Assembly (NCBI RefSeq): GCF_900215465.1
Contig: NZ_OBEH01000001.1
Span: 62,001-126,000 of the forward strand
Reading direction: 5' to 3'
DNA: 64,000 bases
Source of the DNA: Flagellimonas pacifica
GTDB lineage: Bacteria > Bacteroidota > Bacteroidia > Flavobacteriales > Flavobacteriaceae
Shown piece by piece: positions 38,860-47,918 of this stretch; within the stretch, counting starts at the first letter, position 1, and each line of letters begins with the position of its first letter. The notes under the pieces were generated by a model. The model was not told the origin of the DNA. It did not search any database and saw only the letters and a list, made by a program, of their open reading frames with translations. Both the position numbers and the translations under genes were made by a program.

Positions 38860-39028
38860 ATATCGTGGCAATGGAAACCAATAAAATACAGAGGGTTTTT
38901 GCAGACAAAAAACTGGATTTTATTGGTGCGGAATAGATACCAATTAGTATATTTACAATACGTTCTTTTAAATAAATTTTTGGAGCTGACCGACTGAAAA
39001 ATGGGTGTCTGATTAAAAAAAACGCATA

Positions 39029-39046
39029 AACTATTATCCCTTTGGC
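39029..39046 (+). repeat. Middle junction between the two units (attP-like)
   Basis: AACTATTATCCCTTTGGC joins the right end of unit 1 to the left end of unit 2, so it should equal the joint of an excised circular element. It still encodes NYYPFG, but an in-frame TAA lies at 39014-39016. Confidence 0.85.
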
Positions 39047-40024
39047 TTACGTCATAAAGGGTACAATAATGTTGTAAGTTCCAATGCTAATAGTGTGGCG
39101 AGCAAGTTCAAATACAATGGCATAGAACTTGAAGAATCTTTAGGGTTGAATCTTTATGAAATGGATTTACGTCAATATGACCCAGCCATAGCACGTTGGA
39201 CATCTATTGACCCTATAGTTCATTGGGAGTTTTCGACTTACCAGGCTTTTGATAACAATCCTGTTTTCTTTGCTGACCCAAGTGGTGCTGATTCTATTTA
39301 TAATTTTGAAACAGGACAATATGTAATAAATGGAGAAGAAGTCTCGTTTGGTGAAGCCCTTGCATATGCTAACGGTGGAGGAAATTCAGACGGAAGTAAT
39401 GACAACAATACTGACCCAAAAAAGAAAAAGAAGAAAAAAAGTCAAAAAAAGGACGTAAAGGATATGGGCACGGGAGAGCTTTACGGAATGGCTTATAATG
39501 GTGCATCGAGAACTGCATATTTGAATGGAAACGACCCGTATAACCCTACAGAAGCAGATATAGCCGAGAATGAAATAAATAAGCAAAACGCTGCTGGAGA
39601 ATTCTTTCTTTTAATCTCAGGAGAATGGGTTGTTGCTAGAGTACTTCAAGGCGGAAAATGGGCTTATAGAGCAGTTACAGCTGGAAGAACTGTTAAAGGA
39701 GTTACAAGTACCGCAAGAGTTGGACGTTGGATGTCAAAAGCAGAATATGAAATTATGAAGCGAACAGGTAGAATGGCAGAAGGGGCAGGAGGTCAAACCT
39801 TTGTAACAACTGGAGGGGCATCAAGTTTTAATGCAGCGGCTAAAGGGTCTGTTTATGTTGAGTTTGATATTGCAACCAATAGTTTATTACAAGGTGGTAA
39901 ATCAGGATGGTTTAAGGCTATTGGACCAAATTCAAGTAAAGCAATGCAACATATGTTACAAAAGCAAGGTGGACAAGTAAGTCCAACAGTACAAAATATG
40001 TCAGGGATTTTAAAAGTAAAGTAA
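39038..40024 (+). pseudogene. Silent RHS core end with ART-like toxin tip (unit 2)
   Basis: This reading frame is identical to residues 1643-1970 of the active RHS protein but is cut off from any RHS core. Upstream it meets a TAA after six codons (39014-39016) and no ATG lies at the start; the first possible start is a GTG at 39095 inside the core end. It is best seen as a stored toxin cassette, expressed only after recombination with an RHS core. Confidence 0.85.
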
Positions 40025-40320
40025 TGGTAATAAATAAAAAAAGTGATTGGTTTAAAGAAAATATAATGAGTTATTTATCTGAATTTGAGGTGATAGAAAA
40101 AAAGTTTTCCGAAGGAGACTTTGGTGATTTGGAACAAATTGAGTTCAATTCAGAAAAGATATCTGGTAATATTGACTTTTGGAGTCTAGGATGGGTTGGT
40201 GTTTTTGTATGGGATAATATTTGTGAATCAGAAATGCTTAATATTTTATCAGAGCCTCAAGAGGAAGAAAGAATAGTTGAATCTTTTAATAAGCTTAAAG
40301 AGATAATTATAAATAATTAA
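40024..40320 (+). CDS. Candidate immunity protein (copy 2)
   Basis: Identical to the immunity candidate at 33138. Because its toxin frame is silent here, this copy may still be made as an orphan immunity gene if transcription reaches it. It is followed by the same bidirectional terminator. Confidence 0.7.
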   Translation: MVINKKSDWFKENIMSYLSEFEVIEKKFSEGDFGDLEQIEFNSEKISGNIDFWSLGWVGVFVWDNICESEMLNILSEPQEEERIVESFNKLKEIIINN

Positions 40321-40342
40321 GACAAATTTTGAATTATACAGT

Positions 40343-40374
40343 AAAAGCGAGGAGTAAATTTACTTCTCGCTTTT
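40343..40374. terminator. Bidirectional terminator (copy 2)
   Basis: Identical to the palindrome at 33457-33488, between the convergent immunity and macrodomain genes. Confidence 0.85.
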
Positions 40375-40884
40375 TATTTTTAATAGCTTTTCATACAGAA
40401 TGTAATTTTCATCATCAAAACAGGTAATATAAACATTAAGTTCCTCTACACATTGAAATGATTTTATTGTTTCAATAGCTATCTTCGCAGCTTTATTTTT
40501 TGGAAAACCATAAATCCCTGTACTTATATTAGGAAATGCTATGCTTTTTATATTGTGTTTTATAGCAATTTCTAAACTTTTAAGATAACAAGAAGCTAGT
40601 AACTCTTTTTCTCTACTTTTACCATTATTCCACTTTGGACCAACAGTATGTATTACATAAGAACAAGGTAGTTTACCTGCATTAGTAATAACAGCATTAC
40701 CAATTTTGCATCCACCTTGCTTATTTCTAATTTTATAACATTCCTCTAAAATCTCTTTTCCTCCAGCTCTATGAATAGCCCCATCAACTCCTCCTCCTCC
40801 TAGAAGAGAAGTGTTAGCTGCATTTACAATTGCATCTACTTCAAGTTTTGTTATATCTTTTTTTATTAATTTAATGTTTATCAT
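40360..40884 (-). CDS. Macrodomain protein (copy 2)
   Basis: Identical to the macrodomain gene at 33474-33998, with the same ADP-ribose-binding loops. A second intact copy doubles the gene dose, which would matter if the protein reverses the toxin's modification. Confidence 0.9.
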   Translation of the reverse strand: MINIKLIKKDITKLEVDAIVNAANTSLLGGGGVDGAIHRAGGKEILEECYKIRNKQGGCKIGNAVITNAGKLPCSYVIHTVGPKWNNGKSREKELLASCYLKSLEIAIKHNIKSIAFPNISTGIYGFPKNKAAKIAIETIKSFQCVEELNVYITCFDDENYILYEKLLKIKSEK

Positions 40885-40969
40885 TATTAGTTTTAATTGC
40901 AGATTGTCTATACAGCTGGATGCGAGTTTGTAACTCGTGACCAACATAATAATTTAAATAAGATATTTT

Positions 40970-41311
40970 TTATTTATATGCTAAACGAGTTTTAGCATCA
41001 CGAAGTAAGGCATCAATATTGTAAAGAATAGCTTCTCTATCCTGTTCAGGCAGTTCGCTAATATCTTTTAATCTACGTAACATATCTGCATTTTTAAAAA
41101 GTTCGTTGGTATCAGCTTCGCCAACCAAATAGGCTACGGTAGTATCTAAAAGTTCTGCTAATCTTTTTACAGCATCAATAGATGGGTTTACATCATCACG
41201 CTCATACTTACCAATTACAGAATGGTTGGTATTAAGAAGCTTGGCAACCTCGTTTTGAGATAAACCTCTTTCTTTTCTACAGTCACGTAAACGCTTGCCA
41301 AATGTACTCAT
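40970..41311 (-). CDS. XRE family HTH regulator (copy 2)
   Basis: Identical to the regulator at 34084-34425. Its product would act in trans on both units, so two copies may strengthen repression of the recombination genes. Confidence 0.88.
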   Translation of the reverse strand: MSTFGKRLRDCRKERGLSQNEVAKLLNTNHSVIGKYERDDVNPSIDAVKRLAELLDTTVAYLVGEADTNELFKNADMLRRLKDISELPEQDREAILYNIDALLRDAKTRLAYK

Positions 41312-41340
41312 ATTAATAGTTATAATGCATATATAAACAG

Positions 41341-41420
41341 ATTTTACAAATATACTGTTCATAAACGACTTAAAAAAGTGTGATATGGTTTTGTAAAATA
41401 ATTTATATATAGTAGTTTTG
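41341..41420. promoter_or_regulatory. Divergent promoter/operator region (copy 2)
   Basis: Identical to 34455-34534: inverted ATTTTACAAA repeats overlapping a TTG-N19-TAGTTTTG promoter for the ATPase gene and a TATATTTG box for the XRE gene. Confidence 0.65.
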
Positions 41421-41452
41421 ATGCAGATATGAACAACTAAATATTTTTAAAA

Positions 41453-42994
41453 ATGTTGAACACTACCAATCCAAACAATTACGAATACACAACCAAACAT
41501 TTAGAGGTACATATTTTAGGCGGAATCAAGCTTAATAAATTAGAGAGTTTACGAGTAACGATAAGCATACAGAAACCCAAAGAGCTTAATGTTTTAAGGC
41601 ACTCGATAGATTTATACAACGACAATCAAATAGAAAAATTTACTCGAAAAATAGCAGAACGCTTGGAAATAGGAACAAGCGTAGCACGTAGAACACTACA
41701 GGAACTTACCAAAGAATTAGAGAATTATAGGTTTTTACTAATCGACCAATACGAAAAGGAAAACCAACCCTACTACAAAGAATTAAGCGTAACAGAAGAA
41801 AAACAAGCAGTTATATTTTTAAAGAAACCCAATCTATTAAAGCGAACCAATGAACTTATTGGAAAGTCTGGCGTAATCGGAGAAGAAAACAACAGACAAA
41901 CAATGTATCTAATCTTCACAAGTAGAAAAACAAATAATCCTTTGCATTGCATCAGCTTGGGAAGTTCTGGAGTTGGTAAAACCCATTTACAAAGTAAAGT
42001 TGCAGAACTCATACCAGAAGAAGATAAAGTAGAAATTACAGTATTATCTGCAAACGCTTTTTACTACTTCAATCGCACAGAACTACAACACAAATTAATA
42101 TTGATAGAAGATTTAGACGGAGCGGAATCTGTACTCTATCCATTACGAGAATTACAATCTAAAAAGCGAATTACAAAAACCGTAGTTCATAAAGATACCA
42201 AAGGCACAACCAAAACGATACATCTAACAGTTGAAGGTCCTGTAAGTGTTGCAGGATGCACCACACAGGAAAGTATTTACGAGGACAACTCAAACAGAAA
42301 CTTCCTTTTATACATCGATGAAAGCGAGGAACAAGACCAAAAAATAATGGATTACCAACGCTTGATAAGTGCAGGAAAAGTAAACGCAGAACAAGAATAT
42401 AAATCGAGAGAATTACTAAAAAATGTACAACGAGTTTTAAAGCCGATAAAAGTGATTAATCCTTTTGCAGAATATCTACAATTACCGAAATCCGTTTTTA
42501 AACCACGAAGAACCAACAGCCATTATTTACAATTTATTGAAGCTATTACATTTTACAAGCAATATCAAAGAGAAAAGCAATACGATACTGAAACAGGCGA
42601 AGAATATATACAAACTACGATTGAAGATATTAAAGAAGCCAACGAATTAATCATTGATGTTTTGCTACGCAAAAGCGATACCATTACAGGAGCTTGCAGA
42701 AATCATTTAGAACGCTTGAAAGCTTATTTAAAATCAAATAACCAAACCACTTTTACAAATGCTGAAATAAGACGAAATCTACGCATCAAGGAAAGCACAT
42801 TGAGAAACTACAACAACCAATTATTATTAGAAGATTACATACGCAGAATTAAGAAATCAAAAACCAAAAGTTACTGTTTTGAAGTAGTGGACGTTGACGA
42901 ATACACCAATTTAAAAGAACAGATAAACAATGCTTTACAAAACTGTATTGCCAAAATAAACTCGCAAACCGCAAGTAAGTCGCAAGTAGTATAG
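41453..42994 (+). CDS. Primase-helicase-like ATPase (copy 2)
   Basis: Identical to the ATPase at 34567-36108, with the intact Walker A motif GSSGVGKT. It heads the recombinase operon of unit 2. Confidence 0.75.
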   Translation: MLNTTNPNNYEYTTKHLEVHILGGIKLNKLESLRVTISIQKPKELNVLRHSIDLYNDNQIEKFTRKIAERLEIGTSVARRTLQELTKELENYRFLLIDQYEKENQPYYKELSVTEEKQAVIFLKKPNLLKRTNELIGKSGVIGEENNRQTMYLIFTSRKTNNPLHCISLGSSGVGKTHLQSKVAELIPEEDKVEITVLSANAFYYFNRTELQHKLILIEDLDGAESVLYPLRELQSKKRITKTVVHKDTKGTTKTIHLTVEGPVSVAGCTTQESIYEDNSNRNFLLYIDESEEQDQKIMDYQRLISAGKVNAEQEYKSRELLKNVQRVLKPIKVINPFAEYLQLPKSVFKPRRTNSHYLQFIEAITFYKQYQREKQYDTETGEEYIQTTIEDIKEANELIIDVLLRKSDTITGACRNHLERLKAYLKSNNQTTFTNAEIRRNLRIKESTLRNYNNQLLLEDYIRRIKKSKTKSYCFEVVDVDEYTNLKEQINNALQNCIAKINSQTASKSQVV

Positions 42995-43067
42995 TTGCGA
43001 GGTTAAGAATAAGTAAATCAGTTAATTACAGCAACTCGCAACAAAAACCTAAAAAACACATACCGAA

Positions 43068-43997
43068 GTGAAAAAATTAAAACTACATAACGAAAGTTTT
43101 AAACTATTGGTTGCCAATTATAAAGAATGGTTGGATATACTCGGTTATGCAGAAAGTACAGTTTACCAATTACCAAACCATTTACAGGAGTTCTTCTATT
43201 ATTTAGAGCAAAATAGCATTAGAAATATCAATCAAATTACTACTAAAATCGTAAAAGAATATTACCAAGAATTACAACAAAGAGCCAACGAAAGACAAAG
43301 CGGAAGTTTAAGTAAAAGCTATCTCAATAAACACCAACAAGCTTTAAAGAAGTTCAAGGGATATTTACAGAATCACAATCATAAAGGCATCAACATACAT
43401 CTAAAATCAGAGAAACAGCCAACCGAAGAAAAGCTAAATATATTAACTCAAGAAGAAGTAAAAGAACTTTTTAAAGCAACCGAATACAGTCATACAGAAA
43501 GCAGGTTTAAGTTAAGAGACAAAGCCATTTTAACCGTTTTGTACAGTTGTGGATTAAGAAGAAATGAAGCTGTACACTTGGATTTAAGCGACATCTTTTT
43601 TGATAAGGAAAGAGTGTTTGTTAGAAAAGGTAAAAATTACAAAGAACGTTTTGTACCAATCAACAGAACTAATGCAGAAATCTTGGAAGATTATATCTAC
43701 GAAGCTCGACCAGAGTTTTTTCAATCCAATTTAAGCGAAGCTTTGTTTGTAAACAAGAACGGAACACGAATGCAAGGAATGAGTTTTGCAAATAGATTAA
43801 AAGCAATCGTTCAAGCAACCAACAATAAAACTATTGCAGAAAAAGGAATCACGTTACACATTTTACGTCATAGCATCGCAACACATTTATTACAAAAAGA
43901 AGTGCCATTAGAAAGCATAAAAACCTTTTTAGGCCATAGTTCTCTGGAATCCACTCAAATCTACACACATCTTTTAAAAACGATTGAAAATGAATGA
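43068..43997 (+). CDS. Tyrosine recombinase (XerC/D-like), copy 2
   Basis: Identical to the recombinase at 36182-37111, with GTG start and a complete active site. Both units should thus be able to catalyse their own movement. Confidence 0.92.
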   Translation: MKKLKLHNESFKLLVANYKEWLDILGYAESTVYQLPNHLQEFFYYLEQNSIRNINQITTKIVKEYYQELQQRANERQSGSLSKSYLNKHQQALKKFKGYLQNHNHKGINIHLKSEKQPTEEKLNILTQEEVKELFKATEYSHTESRFKLRDKAILTVLYSCGLRRNEAVHLDLSDIFFDKERVFVRKGKNYKERFVPINRTNAEILEDYIYEARPEFFQSNLSEALFVNKNGTRMQGMSFANRLKAIVQATNNKTIAEKGITLHILRHSIATHLLQKEVPLESIKTFLGHSSLESTQIYTHLLKTIENE

Positions 43998-44874
43998 TTA
44001 CAGAACATATCTAAAAGAACAAGATTACAGCGAAACCACAATTACAGGAAACGAAAAACAAGTAGAACTCTTTAAAAAATGGTGCAAACGCAATCATACT
44101 TCGCCAACAGAAATCGATTATAAAACAGCATTGAAATTTATAAAATATCTAACTCGAAAAGGCAATAGTAAAAAAACAATCAACCACAGATTACGAAGCA
44201 TAAAAATCTACTTTAATTACTTGATTGATGAAGCATACAGAATCGATAATCCAATAGAAAATACAATCGTAAAAGGAGCAAAAAGAACTATCAATTATGA
44301 TTTATTGGAAGCTGACGAATTAGAGGATTTATATTACTCTTTTGAAACTCAAAACATCAAGGACAAGTATCACAGATTAACAGCAAAAAGAAGTAAAATC
44401 ATAACAGGATTAATCGTCTATCAAGGCTTGAACACTACAGATTTAAGCAAGTTAAAGACCGAACATCTGCAACTCTCAAAAGGAAAGATTTATATACCAA
44501 GTACAAGGCGAAGCAACGCAAGGGAATTAGAGTTAAAACCTTGGCAAATAATGGAATTTATAGAATACCAAAATGAAGTTTTACCATTATTACAAAAGCG
44601 AATTAAAAACGATACTGAACAACTGTTCCCAATCAATACGAGATTTAATGTACTTACTTCACAGATTATGAAGAAGCTAAAAAAGTACAATCAAAAAGCA
44701 GAGAATATAAAGCAAGTTAGAGCATCAGTAATTACAAATTGGTTGGGGCAATACAACTTGCGAAAAGTTCAATATTTAGCAGGACATCGTTACATCAGTT
44801 CAACCGAAAGATATTTACAAGACGACTTGGAAAATCTGCACGAAATCGTCAACAACTTCCATCCGATTAATTAA
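43990..44874 (+). CDS. Second tyrosine recombinase-like protein (copy 2)
   Basis: Identical to the protein at 37104-37988, with the same missing box I arginine. It overlaps the preceding recombinase gene by eight bases. Confidence 0.85.
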   Translation: MNDYRTYLKEQDYSETTITGNEKQVELFKKWCKRNHTSPTEIDYKTALKFIKYLTRKGNSKKTINHRLRSIKIYFNYLIDEAYRIDNPIENTIVKGAKRTINYDLLEADELEDLYYSFETQNIKDKYHRLTAKRSKIITGLIVYQGLNTTDLSKLKTEHLQLSKGKIYIPSTRRSNARELELKPWQIMEFIEYQNEVLPLLQKRIKNDTEQLFPINTRFNVLTSQIMKKLKKYNQKAENIKQVRASVITNWLGQYNLRKVQYLAGHRYISSTERYLQDDLENLHEIVNNFHPIN

Positions 44875-45054
44875 AGTCCACACAAAACAAAACCCAGTTT
44901 TATCGTTCCTCAAAATCCTCTGTTTTTTGTTTTGTTCCGCTCGCCAATGCAATGTAAGTTTTTATGCGCCAATGCACTTGTAGCACATTGCTTGAAAAAA
45001 GCAAAGAGCTACGCCAACAGAAATCTAATGCATAAAAACTTACCCCAAGCTATG

Positions 45055-45149
45055 TTTACATAATTGGCATTATAAGTCCGCTTCGCACAGTTTTTAACGT
45101 TGTTATTTTGATGGATAAAAAACTGTCGTTATAATGTAAATTATGTAAA
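45055..45149. repeat. Inverted dif-like sites a and b (copy 2)
   Basis: Sites at 45055-45075 (plus) and 45129-45149 (minus), identical to the pair at 38169-38263. Confidence 0.7.
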
Positions 45150-45666
45150 ATATCCGCTCTTCCTACGCTCACGTCCGAACTGAAAAACGAGCCGAAAATC
45201 AATACTTCAAGATGTGTGCGTGTGTACACAAATATCAAAAGGGAATGTATAGCAAGAGGATAACACGCAGTTGCGATGTTATGTTTTACAACCCCTTTAA
45301 AATCAAGGGTTAACGAAATGCTTGAAAACCGTTTTTTCTGAAAATTTGCGACAAATGCGCTCGAAAGCCCTATAAACAGGCATTTTTTTGCGACAAAAAT
45401 TCTGAAAAAACCAATTGGAGCGTGACATTCAATCGCCATTTAGGCTATCATTTTAAAAAGCTGAAGATTGCCTTTGCGCTCAATAATCAACCGCCTAAAT
45501 CTTCATCTTTTTAAAACGTTTGCTTCCTGTGAAAACGTTTTAAAAGTTGGCGGAAGCTGTTGGCTGATGCGGACGAGTTCCGACGACTTTTAAAATGAAA
45601 CAAACGAAGTGCGTTAGTATTTATCCGAGTGAACAAAAGCGTTGGCAGAAAGGCGAATGGGAGTAT

Positions 45667-45745
45667 TTTACATAAAACTGGTTATAACTTACAGTTTTGG
45701 TAAAGTCAGGATTAAGCGACTGTATTATAACCCGTTTTATGTAAC
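45667..45745. repeat. Inverted dif-like sites c and d (copy 2)
   Basis: Sites at 45667-45687 (plus) and 45725-45745 (minus), identical to the pair at 38781-38859. Confidence 0.7.
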
Positions 45746-45914
45746 ATATCGTGGCAATGGAAACCAATAAAATACAGAGGGTTTTTGCAGACAAAAAACT
45801 GGATTTTATTGGTGCGGAATAGATACCAATTAGTATATTTACAATACGTTCTTTTAAATAAATTTTTGGAGCTGACCGACTGAAAAATGGGTGTCTGATT
45901 AAAAAAAACGCATA

Positions 45915-45932
45915 AACTATTATCCCTTTGGC
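45915..45932 (+). repeat. Right attachment junction (attR-like)
   Basis: AACTATTATCCCTTTGGC joins the right end of unit 2 to host RHS sequence that begins CTTAAGCACAAAGGG. Left of the core it equals the unit end at 39029; right of it the DNA is the displaced host tip. Confidence 0.85.
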
Positions 45933-46886
45933 CTTAAGCACAAAGGGTACAATGAGGTGACTTCTTCGCTGGGGAACAGTGTGGCGAATCGGTGGAAGTA
46001 CAATGGTGTTGAATTTGAAGAATCGTTGGGATTGAATTTGTATGAAATGCCTTTGAGACAATATGACCCTTCAATTGCGAAATGGACCAGTATTGATCCA
46101 GTTACCCACTTTTCTACGTCCACATACACTGCTTTTGACAACAACCCTGTATTTTGGGCAGATCCAAGTGGGGCCGATTCTTGGAAATATCTTGGTGGAG
46201 GCACCTATATTAACAGGAGGACTGGTGAGGAAACAACGGATTGGGAAAGAGCCGTTGGGGAAACTGAAAATGGGAGTAATAGTAAACCACCAAACGATAT
46301 TATCGTAAATTCAGAAGGTATCGTTACAAAAGTAATACCGAATGATGAACCGCACAGAGTTTTAGACGAAAATGGCAATGAGTTATTTTTTAATGACGAT
46401 GCATATGATAAAATATGGTTATCCGGAGTTCAAAAAAATGATAGACTATTTTTTAATATCGAAAATAAGTTGATAGCAAAATTTATCCTTAAAGCTGGTA
46501 TTAATACGAGCATTTGGAAAAGGGCTAGTGGACTAGGATATTTAGACACCGCAAAGAAATCACATGGTTTGGCAGATTTTGGATTCAATCAACTTAGAAG
46601 TGAATTTAATATGTATAATACTGAGTATGATGGTTATAGTGAAGGGAATGGAGCCTTTTTTAGAGTCGGGGGAGAGAGTACGATTTACAACTTTGCAGAT
46701 GTCAGTCAATTTATCTGGGGAGCTTGGATGCGGGCAAATCATTATAATTTATTTGAGGCAAAAACTGGTGCCCATATCAACAACGTGATTTTTGGGGTTG
46801 GATTACTAGATTCCAATGCAGACCAAAGAGCGATTGAAAATGGTCATAATTATATGAATAATTTAATTTTATCATGGAAAAAATAA
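45924..46886 (+). pseudogene. Displaced original RHS tip, polymorphic toxin 44-like
   Basis: The open frame encodes an RHS core end (PFGLKHKGYN through the ADPSGADS signature) and a toxin domain of about 230 residues. The C-terminal half, with GLADFGFNQLR, a WGAWMRANHYNLF helix and NADQRAIENGHNYM, resembles polymorphic toxin type 44 by eye. It has no core and no ATG; the first possible start is a GTG at 45957. Joined at the attachment core to the RHS gene at 32160 it would be in frame. Its codon use is closer to that of the RHS core than the element's tip at the core end. The toxin family is a tentative call. Confidence 0.8.
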
Positions 46887-47188
46887 AAAGATATTCAATT
46901 GTTAATCTTGTCGGTGTTTTACTTATTATTGCTGCAAAGATTATTCAAACTTCAATATTTGATAGTGACAGTGACATTGACAGAAGGGCTTCGTTTTATA
47001 TTGGGATATTAATAACAATCCCAGCTTTTGTAGCTTCCTTAATAAGTTTTTTTCTTTTGCTTAGGATTTATTTAACTAACAAAAAAGAGCTTTCGCTTAG
47101 CAAGTTTTATTTGGTGATTCCTTTTTTATTAATGTTATTGTTTATAGTTGTTTTATTAATAATAATACTTATTGAATCGATAAAATGA
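46874..47188 (+). CDS. Candidate membrane immunity protein for the displaced tip
   Basis: This 104-residue protein is mostly hydrophobic with three likely membrane spans (about residues 9-27, 40-64 and 78-102). It overlaps the end of the displaced toxin frame by 13 bases, as expected of a coupled toxin-immunity pair. A membrane immunity protein suggests the toxin acts in the envelope or needs the membrane for entry. It remains intact, so the cell may keep immunity to its former toxin. Confidence 0.72.
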   Translation: MEKIKRYSIVNLVGVLLIIAAKIIQTSIFDSDSDIDRRASFYIGILITIPAFVASLISFFLLLRIYLTNKKELSLSKFYLVIPFLLMLLFIVVLLIIILIESIK

Positions 47189-47202
47189 TAAATTCCTAAC
47201 TA

Positions 47203-47257
47203 CCGCTAGATTATATCTAGTGGCATACCCTCCGCTACCGCTAGATTGCAACTAGTG
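47203..47257. repeat. Two CCGCTAG/CTAGTGG palindromes
   Basis: Hairpins at 47203-47223 and 47238-47257 each have CCGCTAG (or a close form) and CTAGTGG arms around a six- to seven-base loop. The same element recurs at 47468, 48169, 50040, 50246 and, degenerate, 50940. They resemble REP palindromes served by RAYT transposases. Confidence 0.75.
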
Positions 47258-47275
47258 GCTTAGCATACAACCAAC

Positions 47276-47309
47276 AACAGCAGTTCATTATGAGCTGCTG
47301 CTTTTTTTA
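47276..47309 (+). terminator. Terminator after the membrane immunity gene
   Basis: CAGCAG and CTGCTG arms (47278-47300) around a short spacer are followed by a run of seven T. A near-identical terminator occurs at 50071-50108. Confidence 0.85.
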
Positions 47310-47467
47310 TGGAGTAATGGAAATAATGATTTCGTCTCGAAAAATCTAGAGTACTAGAAATAACTGTTATACTAAACTTGTACTATTGAAAATTTTGTGT
47401 CAGTTGGTTATTTCCATTGTTTTTTCAAAACGTTCATTGAAAACATTTTAGTAATATCCCCCCGCTA

Positions 47468-47488
47468 CCGCTAGTCTATGACTAGTGG
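47468..47488. repeat. CCGCTAG/CTAGTGG palindrome
   Basis: CCGCTAGTC and GACTAGTGG arms with a three-base loop at the left border of the duplicated cassette. Confidence 0.75.
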
Positions 47489-47511
47489 AATGGAGCAAGA
47501 GTACACAGAAA

Positions 47512-47543
47512 TAAAAACCACGGCATTACCACCGTGGTTTTTT
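47512..47543. terminator. Terminator downstream of the XRE gene (copy 1)
   Basis: AAAAACCACGG pairs with CCGTGGTTTTT around a nine-base loop, giving a bidirectional rho-independent terminator after the minus-strand XRE gene. Confidence 0.88.
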
Positions 47544-47571
47544 ATAGAATAAATTCATCAAATGCCATCGT

Positions 47572-47820
47572 TCATGAAATATCTTCAAAAAATTCACTGA
47601 GTGCCACTTCGTGCGCATCCAGTATTTTGAGCAAGCTGGTAAAGGTAAAGTTCGTGCCTTTTTCCATACGCCAGTATTGCATACGGGAGATACCAAACTC
47701 AATGGCAAAGTTCTCATAACTGGAATATCCCTTATCAATCCTCATTTTTTCCAATTTCTTGGCAATTGTCATAATTCTTGCATCCAAGTTCTTTTTTCCG
47801 TTACGCTGCTGTTTCGCCAT
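47572..47820 (-). CDS. XRE-type HTH protein of the duplicated cassette (copy 1)
   Basis: This 82-residue protein has a basic N-terminus and a Cro/C1 helix-turn-helix (about residues 18-75, with YENFAIEFGISRMQYWRMEKG). It is transcribed divergently from the small gene at 47919, with about 100 AT-rich bases between that likely hold its operator. Length and fold suggest a simple repressor; the target is probably the pair itself. Confidence 0.82.
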   Translation of the reverse strand: MAKQQRNGKKNLDARIMTIAKKLEKMRIDKGYSSYENFAIEFGISRMQYWRMEKGTNFTFTSLLKILDAHEVALSEFFEDIS

Positions 47821-47918
47821 AATGTTTCTTTATAAATGACAAAACTGCTTTTTTAACCTTTCATACGTTACATCATTTAAATTACCACTTATACAAACAT
47901 ATTGTTTACATTTGTTCC

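Larger units (their letters stand above)
37989..39028. other. Structured non-coding right end of the element (copy 1)
   Basis: About 1040 bases without a convincing gene; one antisense reading frame covers part of it but has no recognisable domain. It contains a GTAAGTTTTTATGC hairpin (38068-38157), two pairs of inverted Xer/dif-like 21-mers, competing hairpins around 38566-38659, repeated TTGCGACAAA motifs and a final in-frame TAA (39014-39016) before the attachment site. It probably holds recombinase-binding or replication sites of the element. Confidence 0.7.
32152..39037 (+). mobile_element. Toxin-tip-carrying integrative element, unit 1 (6886 bp)
   Basis: This 6886-bp unit runs from the CCCTTTGGC core in the RHS gene to the base before the same core at 39038, and is repeated without a visible difference at 39038-45923. 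In order it encodes an RHS core end with toxin tip, a candidate immunity protein, a macrodomain protein, an XRE regulator, a primase-helicase-like ATPase and two tyrosine recombinases. It ends in ~1 kb of non-coding DNA rich in inverted repeats. It is AT-richer than the flanks. The insertion preserves the RHS frame. Integration by the encoded recombinases is inferred from gene content and the att-like junctions. Confidence 0.85.
44875..45914. other. Structured non-coding right end of the element (copy 2)
   Basis: Identical to 37989-39028. It contains the same hairpins and dif-like pairs (45055-45149 and 45667-45745) and ends with an in-frame TAA (45900-45902) just before the attachment core. 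Confidence 0.7.
39038..45923 (+). mobile_element. Toxin-tip-carrying integrative element, unit 2 (6886 bp)
   Basis: This is a direct tandem copy of 32152-39037, and I found no difference between the copies in any region compared. It is followed by the CCCTTTGGC core at 45924-45932 and then by host RHS sequence. It may come from a second integration at the attachment site recreated by the first, or from unequal exchange. An assembly duplication cannot be excluded from sequence alone. Confidence 0.85.

Noticed and set aside
39095-40024. Orphan tip of unit 2 as a functional gene starting at a GTG
   Set aside because: The start would fall inside the RHS core end, where the complete frame begins earlier and is cut by a TAA; a displaced cassette explains it better.
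45621-46204. Minus-strand frames over the right attachment junction
   Set aside because: They are antisense to the displaced RHS tip, whose frame matches the RHS core end; no domain is visible in them.
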